Shown: one piece after another, positions 35,894-44,876 of the stretch | Layout of the letters: each line of letters begins with the position of its first letter | Position numbering within the stretch: the first letter of the stretch is position 1 | Assembly: GCA_944376425.1 (NCBI GenBank) | Contig: CALWCS010000154.1 | Coordinates: 1 to 53,607 of the forward strand | Length of the DNA stretch: 53,607 nt | Reading direction: 5' to 3' | Source: an uncultured Lachnospiraceae bacterium | Lineage (GTDB): Bacteria > Bacillota > Clostridia > Lachnospirales > Lachnospiraceae | Position numbers and translations under genes: made by a program | The notes under the pieces: model-generated | Told to the model about the DNA's origin: nothing | What the model saw: only the letters and a program-made list of their open reading frames with translations | The model's database searches: none

Positions 35894-35911
35894 AAAATAG
35901 AAAGGAATAAT

Positions 35912-38245
35912 ATGAATAATATCAGACAGTTACAGGAAAGTAAGTGTACCGGATGTGGCAGCTGCTACAGCAGTTGCCCGAAAAAGGCAATTATGATGAG
36001 ATCTGACGGCATGGGTTTTTATTATCCTGATATCAATGAAAATTTGTGCACAGAATGCGGAAACTGTATGCGTGTCTGTCCTTCTTTTCAAAAACTCGAT
36101 GAAAAAGTTTTGCCGAGTTTTCTCTATGCTGCATATGCAAAAGAAAACGTAAAAATGGAAAGCGCATCAGGAGGAATTTTTCCACTGCTGGCAAGGGAGA
36201 TCTTAAAAGAGGGCGGAGCTGTCTGCGGCTGTGGATGGAACGAACGGTTTGTAGCAGAACATCAGATCATCCGAAAAGAGGAAGAAATAGAAAAACTGCA
36301 GGGAGTAAAATACGTACAAAGCGATACGAAAAATATCTATGAACAAGTAAGGAAACTGCTTGAGGAGGGAAAAACAGTACTATTCTGCGGGACTCCATGT
36401 CAGACAGCTGGATTATTACGGGAAATAAAGCAGAAAGAACGTTTGATTACAGTTGATTTTGACTGTATGGGTGTCAGTTCCCCTCAGATTTTCGAAAAAT
36501 ATAAAAAAGAAATTTTAAAGGAAAAACCAATCCGAACGATTTCCTTTCGAAAAAAAAGAGTATCTGGATGGTTTTCAGCAATGGCAGTAGAATTTGAAGA
36601 CGGCAGTATTTACCATCGGTCCAAAGATCAAGATATTCTCTTAAGGGGGTACTTTGAAAAATTAGATATCAGACAGTGCTGTGAGACATGTCAGTATCGA
36701 GGATGGAACAGAGTTTCTGATCTCACGCTTGCAGATTTTTGGGGAATTGAACAGTATGATAGAGAATTTGCTCACAAGACAGGAGTTTCAGCTGTTTTTG
36801 TCAACACAGAAAAAGGAAAACAGTTGTTTCATTCTATCATGCCGGAATTAGAAAAAGTAAGGGAAGTACCTTTGGAATATGCGAGAGAACAGACAAGGCT
36901 TTTAAATCAGAAATTTGAAAAAAATCCAGCAAGAGAGCGATTCTATGAGATTGCTTCAAGATATTCTTTAGAAAAAGCGTATACGTACGCATCCACAGGA
37001 AAATATGATGTGGGAATTATGGGAGTCTGGTTTGGATGCAACTACGGAAGTTTAATGACATATTATTCGCTTTACCGTTTGATTGAATCATTCGGACTGT
37101 CCGTCCTGATGATTGATAAACCAAAATTAATGGAAAATGATCCAGAGCTCGGCAATAACCATGCAAGACAGTTTTCTCTGAGTCATTATCGGGATATTGC
37201 GCCGTCTATGCCGATCGGAGAATTAAGAAAGTTAAATGAACAGTGTGATACGTTTGTTATCGGGTCAGATCAGGTATGGAATTATGGAATATCTTCTAAT
37301 TTTGGCAGAAGTTTCTTCTTTGATTTTGTGGAAGAAGAAAAAAAGAAGATTGCGTATGCTGCATCTTTTGGACATGGGCAATTTATGGCTCCTGTAGTGG
37401 AGATCGGAACGACGAAAGGACTTTTAGAGCGGTTTGACGGTATTTCGTTACGAGAGGCGGATGGTGTGAGGATTATCCAGGAGACGTTCGGCTTAGAAGC
37501 CGTACAGGTACTAGATCCTGTTTTTGCGGTTCATCCCGGAATTTTTAATGAGATTGCGGCAGAATCTTCAAGGAAAGAAGACCAAGAGTATATTGTAACT
37601 TATATTTTAGATCCTACGCCCGAAAAAAGAGAAGCCATTCAATATGTGGCAAAAACTCTGCAAAAAAAGGTCATTCACATGTTAGACGGAATGCCATGGA
37701 ATTTTGAAAAAAATAAAGAAGCACTTGGAATGGATGGCGTAGTGGAAGGATTGACAGTACAGGATTGGATTTATTATCTGAAAAACAGCAGTTTTGTAAT
37801 TACAGATTCGTGCCATGGTGCAAGTTTTGCCATTTTATTTCAGAAAGACTTCGTATGCTTTGGAAATGAGGCAAGAGGAATATCACGTTTTGAATCTCTT
37901 TTAGAACTTTTCCATATGAAAGACCGGATGGTAATGAATCCAAGAGATCTGCTGAGCAAAAAAGAGTTGCTAGAACCGATCGATTATTCAGAAAGTAAAA
38001 GTATTTTAGATGAAGAACGCAAAAAAAGCCGAAAATGGCTGCATGATGCTTTGTTTTCGCCAAAATCCGTCGATTATTTGAGTATATATGAAAAAATAGA
38101 CAGCAGAATAAGACCAAAACCGGATCATACGTATCATCCACCGGTACCCGTACAGGAGGAAGTCAAAGAACAGGTCAAAAAAGTGAATCGTCCTGTAGTC
38201 AAAATGTTGCGGAAAATAAAGAGAACATGGAAAGAAAGGAAGTAG
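35912..38245 (+). CDS. ferredoxin-FrhB-polysaccharide pyruvyl transferase fusion
   Basis: 777 residues from the ATG at 35912, which has AAAGGA before it; the open frame reaches back to a TTG at 35837 without a ribosome site. Order: a two-cluster 4Fe-4S ferredoxin domain (Cys 12, 15, 18, 22 and 46, 49, 52, 56), an FrhB-like domain of the F420-hydrogenase beta family (SASGGIF, FCGTPCQTAG, CCETCQYRGW, LTLADFWGI; residues ~75-350), then a polysaccharide pyruvyl transferase (PF04230) domain from ~380 (GVWFGCNYGSLMTYYSLYRL, GSDQVWNYG, ITDSCHGASFA). The tail is Lys-rich. FrhB domains use FAD and Fe-S; their role in polysaccharide loci is not established. The PPT part should add pyruvate ketals or catalyse a related transfer. 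Confidence 0.88.
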   Translation: MNNIRQLQESKCTGCGSCYSSCPKKAIMMRSDGMGFYYPDINENLCTECGNCMRVCPSFQKLDEKVLPSFLYAAYAKENVKMESASGGIFPLLAREILKEGGAVCGCGWNERFVAEHQIIRKEEEIEKLQGVKYVQSDTKNIYEQVRKLLEEGKTVLFCGTPCQTAGLLREIKQKERLITVDFDCMGVSSPQIFEKYKKEILKEKPIRTISFRKKRVSGWFSAMAVEFEDGSIYHRSKDQDILLRGYFEKLDIRQCCETCQYRGWNRVSDLTLADFWGIEQYDREFAHKTGVSAVFVNTEKGKQLFHSIMPELEKVREVPLEYAREQTRLLNQKFEKNPARERFYEIASRYSLEKAYTYASTGKYDVGIMGVWFGCNYGSLMTYYSLYRLIESFGLSVLMIDKPKLMENDPELGNNHARQFSLSHYRDIAPSMPIGELRKLNEQCDTFVIGSDQVWNYGISSNFGRSFFFDFVEEEKKKIAYAASFGHGQFMAPVVEIGTTKGLLERFDGISLREADGVRIIQETFGLEAVQVLDPVFAVHPGIFNEIAAESSRKEDQEYIVTYILDPTPEKREAIQYVAKTLQKKVIHMLDGMPWNFEKNKEALGMDGVVEGLTVQDWIYYLKNSSFVITDSCHGASFAILFQKDFVCFGNEARGISRFESLLELFHMKDRMVMNPRDLLSKKELLEPIDYSESKSILDEERKKSRKWLHDALFSPKSVDYLSIYEKIDSRIRPKPDHTYHPPVPVQEEVKEQVKKVNRPVVKMLRKIKRTWKERK

Positions 38246-38254
38246 AAGATTCTT

Positions 38255-39352
38255 ATGAGATACGATTATTTAATAGTTGGAGCGGGGTTATTTGGATCAG
38301 TGTTTGCATATGAGGCAAAAAAAAGAGGAAAAACATGTCTCGTAATTGATAAAAGAGATCATATCGGAGGAAATGTTTACTGCGAAGACAGAAATGGAAT
38401 TCATGTGCATAAATATGGAGCCCACATTTTTCACACGAGTAACAAAGAAGTTTGGAATTATATTAATCAGTTTGCAGAGTTTAATCATTATATCAACTCA
38501 CCGATTGCAGTCTATAAGGATGAACTATATAACCTGCCTTTTAATATGAACACATTCAGCAAGCTCTGGGGAATTCGCACGCCGGAAGAGGCAAAGGAAA
38601 AGATTGCAGGACAGATCGCAGAGCTTCATATTACAGAACCGAAAAATTTAGAAGAGCAGGCGCTTTCCTTAGTGGGAAGAGATGTCTATGAAAAACTGAT
38701 CAAAGGATACACAGAAAAACAGTGGGGAAGACCATGTACGGAACTGCCGTCTTTTATTATTAAACGTCTGCCGCTGCGCTTCATCTACGATAATAATTAT
38801 TTTAATGACCGCTATCAGGGTATTCCGATTGGAGGATACACGAAAATTATAGAAAAGATGCTGGAAGGAACAGAAGTAAAATTACAGACGGATTATTTTG
38901 ACTTTATCAAAGGACAGGAAAACATCGCTCAAAAAACAATTTTTACCGGTATGATTGACGAATTTTATCATTATCAGTTAGGAACGCTGGAATACCGTAC
39001 GGTACGCTTTGAGACCGAAGAGCTAGACTGTGAAAACTATCAGGGAAATGCAGTTGTCAATTATACAGACCGGGAAGTACCGTATACAAGAATCATTGAA
39101 CATAAACATTTTGAATTTGGAAAACAAAAGACGACGATTATCTCAAGAGAATATTCTTCTGAGTGGAAACCTGGAATTGAGCCGTATTATCCAATCAATG
39201 ATGAAAAGAACAACAGCCTGTTTGAAAGATACAGAGAACTTGCAGATAAAGAGACAAAGGTGATTTTTGGAGGAAGACTTGGAAATTATAAATATTATGA
39301 TATGGATAAAGTGATAGAGGCTGCTTTGACACTTGTAAAAGAAGAACTGTAA
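38255..39352 (+). CDS. glf: UDP-galactopyranose mutase
   Basis: 365 residues, the usual bacterial length. It converts UDP-galactopyranose to UDP-galactofuranose and needs reduced FAD. The FAD-binding GAGLFGSVFAYEA is at 8-20, followed by DKRDHIGGN, the HKYGAHIFHT substrate region near 50-60, and the flexible arginine-containing loop (EKQWGRP). The C-terminal GGRLGNYKYYDMD matches the family. It supplies the donor for the two GlfT2-like enzymes. It lies between the two FrhB-pyruvyl transferase genes, and its stop overlaps an in-frame ATG of the next one. Confidence 0.97.
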   Translation: MRYDYLIVGAGLFGSVFAYEAKKRGKTCLVIDKRDHIGGNVYCEDRNGIHVHKYGAHIFHTSNKEVWNYINQFAEFNHYINSPIAVYKDELYNLPFNMNTFSKLWGIRTPEEAKEKIAGQIAELHITEPKNLEEQALSLVGRDVYEKLIKGYTEKQWGRPCTELPSFIIKRLPLRFIYDNNYFNDRYQGIPIGGYTKIIEKMLEGTEVKLQTDYFDFIKGQENIAQKTIFTGMIDEFYHYQLGTLEYRTVRFETEELDCENYQGNAVVNYTDREVPYTRIIEHKHFEFGKQKTTIISREYSSEWKPGIEPYYPINDEKNNSLFERYRELADKETKVIFGGRLGNYKYYDMDKVIEAALTLVKEEL

Positions 39353-39372
39353 TGGTAAAGAGAGGAACCGGT

Positions 39373-42300
39373 ATGAGTAGATTTATCACCCCAAAGGATA
39401 CAGAAAAAGAAAAGTTTGACACAGCGATTTGCGGAGTATGGAAGGGAGAAAATTACGGAGGAATTGCCACGTATTACGCCCTGTACCGCTGCATCACTTC
39501 CCTGGGACTGTCTGCTTTGATGATTGATCCTGAGCTGAATCGAAAAAAAGAAGGTTTGGTCAGCCATTCGGAAAAATTTGCAGAGAGACATTATGAATCG
39601 ATTACAAAAGACTTTTTTTCTTATGATCTGGAAAAATTAAATGAGTGCTGTGACACTTTTATTATGGGATGTGATCAGGTTTGGAACTATGAAGTCAGCA
39701 GAGCATTTGGAAAAAGTTTCTATCTTGATTTTGCGGATGATGAGAAAAAAATAATCTCTTATGCGTCTTCATTCGGACATCCGATTTCTTTTACACCGTC
39801 AGCAGAGGCGCAAGAAGTGGAAGAACTGTTTCGGCGCTTTGACTTTCTGTCTGTGCGTGAGACAGGTGCTGTTTCTGTGCTGAAAAATGAGTTCGGAGTA
39901 GAAAGTACGCGTGTTTTGGACCCTGTTTTTCTGGCAGGCGTTAAGGTATTTGACGAGATTGCCGAGGAATCTTCAAGAAAAGAGGAAGAAAAATATCTTG
40001 TCTCTTATATTTTGGATCCGACGCCTGAAATTCGGGAAGCACTCCAATATGCGGCCCAAAAACTGAATTTAAAACTGATCAATATGCTTGATGGTATCCA
40101 GTCAAAATTTCAGAAAAATAAAGAGGCATTAAATCTGGAATATACGGTCGAAAATCTCGAGACAGAAGATTGGCTGTATTATTTAAAACACAGTGAATTT
40201 GTAATTACAGATTCCTGCCACGGAGCGAGCTTTGCAATTGTCTTTGAAAAACCGTTTATCTGTATCGGAAACAGAAAGCGCGGATTGGATCGGTTTGACA
40301 GCTTAATGAATCTATTTCAGACACAGGATCGATACGTCTTAGATCCAAAAAAGATTCTGGAGGAACCTGCTCTGTTAGAACCTGTCGATTATCAGAAGAT
40401 TGGCAGCATCATGGAAAAAGAAAGAGAGCGTTCTTGGAAGTGGTTAAGACATGCTTTGTTTTCAAAAAAACAGATGGCGTCTGACTGGAGAACAGAAAAG
40501 AAGAAAAGAACAGGATATCAGATTTTGGAGGAAGAGCAAAAACGCTCAGAGACTGCAAACATAAAAAGAAAACTGGCGCAGACCTGGATGGAAGAAGGAG
40601 CAATCGTATATCTTCCGGGATTTGAGAAAGACTGGAGTATCAAAATCAGAAGAGTACAGACAAAAGAAGAGATAGAAAAAAACAGTCAGATACCGCTTTT
40701 TCTTGCAGAAGAAAAATTGGATGTGGAAGAAATCAAAGAGATACTGGAAAAAGAAAAACGTGTTTTATTTTTTGGAACTCAGCGTCATGTTGCAGAGCTG
40801 GAAAACATGCTTGCAAAGAAGTATGAAAATCTGACAGCTGTGACTGTTTTAGAAAAAGCAGGAAACTTCTCTTCGATCTGGAACCGATATTTAAGAGAAT
40901 TACATGGAAAAAAAGAAATTGCAGAGATTTTATTTGATTGGGACAAAGAACCGGAAATTGTCATCTCTTATACAGATGGAACGAAATACGAGAGCAGAAA
41001 GAAAAAGGATCTCTTGATTGAGATCGCAAATTCCGCAATTGTCTGCGATACAGAATCTGAGTATCAAATCCGTAAAAAGGTGATGAAAAATATCGGACTG
41101 CTTATTCCAGGGGACTCCATGGCAGAGAAAAATTGGATGATTGTAAATGGAGATTTAGGGGGAATGATTGCAGATTTATGCAAAATGGACATTTCTCTCA
41201 AGCCGTTGGAGAATATTGCAAAGCTGGAACATCTGATCTGTAAAAAGATAAAAGAAAACCAAAAGTCAAAGATGGATCAAAACCATTTTCAAAAGCTGCT
41301 AAAGACAAAACCATTAAAAAAAGCGTTTGATCTTGCTTTGAGAAGAAAATATGATGTGGGACTGTATGGACCGTGGATGAGCAATAATTATGGCAGTATT
41401 TTGACTTACTATGCCCTTTATCGAACAGTAGAATCCCTCGGATACGATGTTTTCATGATTGAAAAGGGAAAAGAACGGTATGTCCAAAGAGACGACGCTT
41501 ATAATGCTTCCAGGAGATTTGCATATCGAAATCATTATGCTATCAGCCCTGTATACGATTATATCAATCAGAGCAAGCTAAACGACCATTGTTCTACTTT
41601 TTTGCTGGGATCGAATCAGGTTTGGAACTATGGCGTTGCAAAAGGGTACGGATTCGGATTTTATTTTGACTTTGTAAAAGAGGAACGGAGAAAAATCGCA
41701 TATGCGTCTTCCTTTGCACATCCAAGATCCTTTACGCCTCCTTCTCAATATGCAAGGATATTAAAACTGATGAAACGGTTTGATGCCGTTTCTGTCCGAG
41801 AAAAAGGAAGTGCGGATCTTTTAAAGACAGAGTTTAATGTGGATGGAACCGTTGTGCTGGATCCTGTTTTTCTTGCTGATCCATCTATCTATGAAGTACA
41901 GATCAAAAAGGTAAAAAAGAAGGTCACAGAGCCATTTATTGTCTCTTACGTTTTAGATCCGACCCCTGAGTTAAACGAGGTATTGGCAGAACTTTCCAAA
42001 AAGACGGCATGGAAAGTGGTCTTGCTTTCAGACGGAAATAACCGGGGATGGCGAAAGACGAAAAAAATAATTCACAAGGAGATTGGAACGGTAGTCGAAG
42101 ATCTGCAGGTGGAAGAATGGCTGTATTATCTGAAAAACTGTGAGATGGTAGTTACCGATTCCTGCCAGGGAACGAATTTTTCTCTTCTTTTCCATAAACC
42201 GATGATTATCATTGGAAATGAAAAAAGAGGAATTGTGCGATTGAAAGAAATCATCGAGACGTTTGGTCTGGAAAAACGATATGTAAAAAAGGCAGCAGAG

Positions 42301-44715
42301 ATCTTAGAAAATGACAGATTTTTAGAGCCTGTAGATTTTGAAAAGATTGATCAGATCATAGAAGAAAAACGAAAGATTTCTGTAGAATGGCTAAAATCCG
42401 CCTTGGAAACGAAACAGGAACTTCCAAATGATATCCGTGCAGTTGCAAAACGTCAGTGCTGCGGATGCGGCGCATGTGAAAATATTTGTCCTGTGGATGC
42501 AATCACAATGGTACAGGATCAGGAAGGATTTTTCTATCCTGTGATCGATCAGGAAACCTGTATTCACTGCGGAAAATGTCTCAAAGCATGTCCTTCAACA
42601 TATGAAAGAAATGTAAATTGGGAGACACCAAAATGTTACGCAGCATACACAGATGAGCCTGTCAGGGACGTCAGTTCTTCAGGAGGAATCTTTTCGCTGG
42701 TAGCAGAGCAGATTCTTGAAAATGGCGGAGCTGTGTGCGGAGCGGCATTTAATGAAAAATTTGAACTTGCCCAGACTGTAGTTTACGATAAAGAAGGTCT
42801 TGTAAAACTGCGAGGTTCCAAATATCTTCAAAGTACCTCAAAAAGAACGTATCGGGAAATCAAACAGGTGCTTGATCAGGGGAAACCGGCACTGTTTTGC
42901 GGATGTCCGTGCCAGGTGGCAGGATTGTACGGATATCTTGGAAGAGACTATGACAATTTATTTACCCTAGATTTGATGTGCCACGGCGGTCCGTCTCCTA
43001 TGGTATTTCAAAAATATTTAAAAGAGGTACATGGAGACCATACGATTACGTATGTCGGATTCCGAGATAAAGATTATTTTGGATGGTCGACAGAAATGAC
43101 TGTAAAATATGCAGATGGAAAGATTTACAGAAAAACAAGAGACAAAGATTTATTTTATCGTGCCTTTTTGCCATGCCTTTCTGTCAGACCTCATTGCCAG
43201 ATTTGCAAATATTCCCGTCTTTCAAGACAAGGGGATATGACACTTGCTGATTTTTGGGGAATCCAGAAATATAATCCGGAGTATACAGATGGAAAAGGAA
43301 CGTCTATTTTGGTTGTCAACAATGAAAAAGCAGAGCAGATGTTAAAGACAATCAAAGTTCGTCTAAAATTATGCGAGCCGGCAAAGATTGAATATATCCT
43401 GACACATGGACAGCCGTTTGCCAAGCCATTTAAAACGTATAATCCCAAAAGAGAGCGATTTATGGAATTAATCCAGCATACCTCGATGGAAAAAGCGGTA
43501 AAAGATACGTCTGAGGATCACTATGATGTCGGAATTTATGGCGTATGGCCCGGAGGAAATTATGGAAGCGTCATGACGTATTATTCTCTGTGCCGTGCAA
43601 TTGAATCGCTTGGATATTCTGTTCTTATGATTGAAAAACCACGAATTTCAGAAAAAGATAAACCGTATCCGCTGATTCATTCCAGAAGATTTGCGTATGA
43701 ACATTATAAAGCGATCAGTCCGATGTATCTGATAAAAGAGCTGCCAAATCTGAATAAAAACTGTGATACGTTTGTAATCGGATCGGATCAGGTATGGAAT
43801 TATGGTGTCAATCAGTGGTGCGGAAATAGCTATTACTTTGACTTTGCCCAAAAAGGGAAACGATTAATTTCCTATGCAGCTTCATTTGGACACAGCAAAT
43901 CATTTACTCCGGCAGAAAAAAGAGAAGAAGTTTCCAGGCTGCTTGCAAGATTCACCGGAGTTTCTGTGAGAGAAAAAAGTGCGGTATCTGTTTTAAAGCG
44001 GGAATTTGGAATCGAGGGAACACAAGTTTTAGATCCTGTCTTTTTGCCCGAGGAGAGCGTATTTGAGGAATTGATAGAACAGTCATCCCATAAAGAGAAA
44101 GAAAAGTTTTTGCTTTCTTACATTCTGGATCCGACTCCTGAAATACGGGAGGCTCTCCAATATGCGGCGAATAAGAAAAATTTGAAACTGATCCATATTT
44201 TAGACGGCATTCCTGGAACATTTGCCAAAAATAAAGAAAAGATGAATATGGATCATATTTTGGAACATGTCCAGACAGAAGACTGGCTGTATTATCTGAA
44301 AAATTGTTCCTTTTTAATCACAGATTCGTGCCATGGAGCAAGTTTTGCTATTCGTTTCCATCGACCGTTTCTTTGCATCTATAATAAACAAAGAGGACTG
44401 GACAGATTTTTGTCGCTTGCAGAAGTATTTGGACTGCAAAGCCGTTTTATTCCACGTGCGGAGATGATTTTAAAAGATGATAAACTGCTGGAAGATATGG
44501 ATTATTCCGGTGTGGAAAAAATTATGAAGTATGAAAGAGAGCGGTCTATGGAATGGCTCGCGCAGAAGCTTGCAATGCCTGTAAAGGCTCCGGCAAAAGT
44601 AAAAACACAAGGGACGATCCGAAAAATTCAGGATAAAGTTCCGACAGGGCTGAAAAAGAAACTGCTTCCTCTGATAAAAAATACAGGTTTCTATAAAAAG
44701 TATATTAAGAGATAA
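39373..44715 (+). CDS. giant triple pyruvyl transferase protein with one live and one degenerate FrhB module
   Basis: 1780 residues from the ATG at 39373 (AGAGAGGA seven bases before; an ATG at 39352 is in frame). Modules by base: PPT1 39415-40470 (GCDQVWNYE, TDSCHGASF); degenerate FrhB 40590-41270 without the ferredoxin and without the FrhB cysteine motifs; PPT2 41346-42410 (GSNQVWNYG, TDSCQGTNF, so the conserved His of the TDSCHG motif is Gln and the Asp of GSDQ is Asn); ferredoxin 42450-42600 with two CxxCxxCxxxCP clusters; intact FrhB 42640-43440 (FCGCPCQVAG, CQICKYSR, ADFWGI); PPT3 43519-44560 (GSDQVWNYG, TDSCHGASF). PPT1 and PPT3 are very alike, which shows internal duplication. Cytoplasmic, no signal peptide. 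Probably decorates the polymer made by this locus. Confidence 0.85.
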   Translation: MSRFITPKDTEKEKFDTAICGVWKGENYGGIATYYALYRCITSLGLSALMIDPELNRKKEGLVSHSEKFAERHYESITKDFFSYDLEKLNECCDTFIMGCDQVWNYEVSRAFGKSFYLDFADDEKKIISYASSFGHPISFTPSAEAQEVEELFRRFDFLSVRETGAVSVLKNEFGVESTRVLDPVFLAGVKVFDEIAEESSRKEEEKYLVSYILDPTPEIREALQYAAQKLNLKLINMLDGIQSKFQKNKEALNLEYTVENLETEDWLYYLKHSEFVITDSCHGASFAIVFEKPFICIGNRKRGLDRFDSLMNLFQTQDRYVLDPKKILEEPALLEPVDYQKIGSIMEKERERSWKWLRHALFSKKQMASDWRTEKKKRTGYQILEEEQKRSETANIKRKLAQTWMEEGAIVYLPGFEKDWSIKIRRVQTKEEIEKNSQIPLFLAEEKLDVEEIKEILEKEKRVLFFGTQRHVAELENMLAKKYENLTAVTVLEKAGNFSSIWNRYLRELHGKKEIAEILFDWDKEPEIVISYTDGTKYESRKKKDLLIEIANSAIVCDTESEYQIRKKVMKNIGLLIPGDSMAEKNWMIVNGDLGGMIADLCKMDISLKPLENIAKLEHLICKKIKENQKSKMDQNHFQKLLKTKPLKKAFDLALRRKYDVGLYGPWMSNNYGSILTYYALYRTVESLGYDVFMIEKGKERYVQRDDAYNASRRFAYRNHYAISPVYDYINQSKLNDHCSTFLLGSNQVWNYGVAKGYGFGFYFDFVKEERRKIAYASSFAHPRSFTPPSQYARILKLMKRFDAVSVREKGSADLLKTEFNVDGTVVLDPVFLADPSIYEVQIKKVKKKVTEPFIVSYVLDPTPELNEVLAELSKKTAWKVVLLSDGNNRGWRKTKKIIHKEIGTVVEDLQVEEWLYYLKNCEMVVTDSCQGTNFSLLFHKPMIIIGNEKRGIVRLKEIIETFGLEKRYVKKAAEILENDRFLEPVDFEKIDQIIEEKRKISVEWLKSALETKQELPNDIRAVAKRQCCGCGACENICPVDAITMVQDQEGFFYPVIDQETCIHCGKCLKACPSTYERNVNWETPKCYAAYTDEPVRDVSSSGGIFSLVAEQILENGGAVCGAAFNEKFELAQTVVYDKEGLVKLRGSKYLQSTSKRTYREIKQVLDQGKPALFCGCPCQVAGLYGYLGRDYDNLFTLDLMCHGGPSPMVFQKYLKEVHGDHTITYVGFRDKDYFGWSTEMTVKYADGKIYRKTRDKDLFYRAFLPCLSVRPHCQICKYSRLSRQGDMTLADFWGIQKYNPEYTDGKGTSILVVNNEKAEQMLKTIKVRLKLCEPAKIEYILTHGQPFAKPFKTYNPKRERFMELIQHTSMEKAVKDTSEDHYDVGIYGVWPGGNYGSVMTYYSLCRAIESLGYSVLMIEKPRISEKDKPYPLIHSRRFAYEHYKAISPMYLIKELPNLNKNCDTFVIGSDQVWNYGVNQWCGNSYYFDFAQKGKRLISYAASFGHSKSFTPAEKREEVSRLLARFTGVSVREKSAVSVLKREFGIEGTQVLDPVFLPEESVFEELIEQSSHKEKEKFLLSYILDPTPEIREALQYAANKKNLKLIHILDGIPGTFAKNKEKMNMDHILEHVQTEDWLYYLKNCSFLITDSCHGASFAIRFHRPFLCIYNKQRGLDRFLSLAEVFGLQSRFIPRAEMILKDDKLLEDMDYSGVEKIMKYERERSMEWLAQKLAMPVKAPAKVKTQGTIRKIQDKVPTGLKKKLLPLIKNTGFYKKYIKR

Positions 44716-44719
44716 ACGG

Positions 44720-44746
44720 GAAGGGGCTGTCTGTGGCAGCCTCTTC
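44720..44746 (+). terminator. weak terminator after the giant gene
   Basis: A 10-bp stem (44720-44729 with 44737-44746, one G-U) and a 7-base loop, followed by TTAATATTTC. The T-run is poor, so read-through is possible. Confidence 0.5.
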
Positions 44747-44776
44747 TTAATATTTCATGAAAAAAGAAAATGTACT

Positions 44777-44805
44777 TTGACGTGGCCATAGTCATGGTGT
44801 AAGAT
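44777..44805 (+). promoter_or_regulatory. promoter of sub-locus B
   Basis: TTGACG (44777-44782), 17-base spacer, TAAGAT (44800-44805), 72 bases before the next gene. It gives sub-locus B its own transcription start. Confidence 0.6.
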
Positions 44806-44876
44806 TAAGAAAAGTGATGATTTGTCGAGAAATCAGATATCATACAAAGCAAATAAAAAAGAAAGGATGTTGGGAC

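Noticed and set aside
35837..35911. N-terminal extension of the FrhB-PPT gene from a TTG at 35837.
   Set aside because: It runs through the leader hairpins and lacks a ribosome site; the ATG at 35912 has AAAGGA and begins directly before the ferredoxin motif.
39352..44715. The giant frame as an artefact of misassembly of repeated genes.
   Set aside because: Modules differ clearly from each other (lost cysteines, changed motifs), and no exact repeat long enough to collapse or join reads is seen; still worth a long-read check.
44720..44746. The hairpin after the giant gene as a riboswitch or attenuator for the next gene.
   Set aside because: It is short, lies before the next promoter (44777), and fits a weak terminator better.
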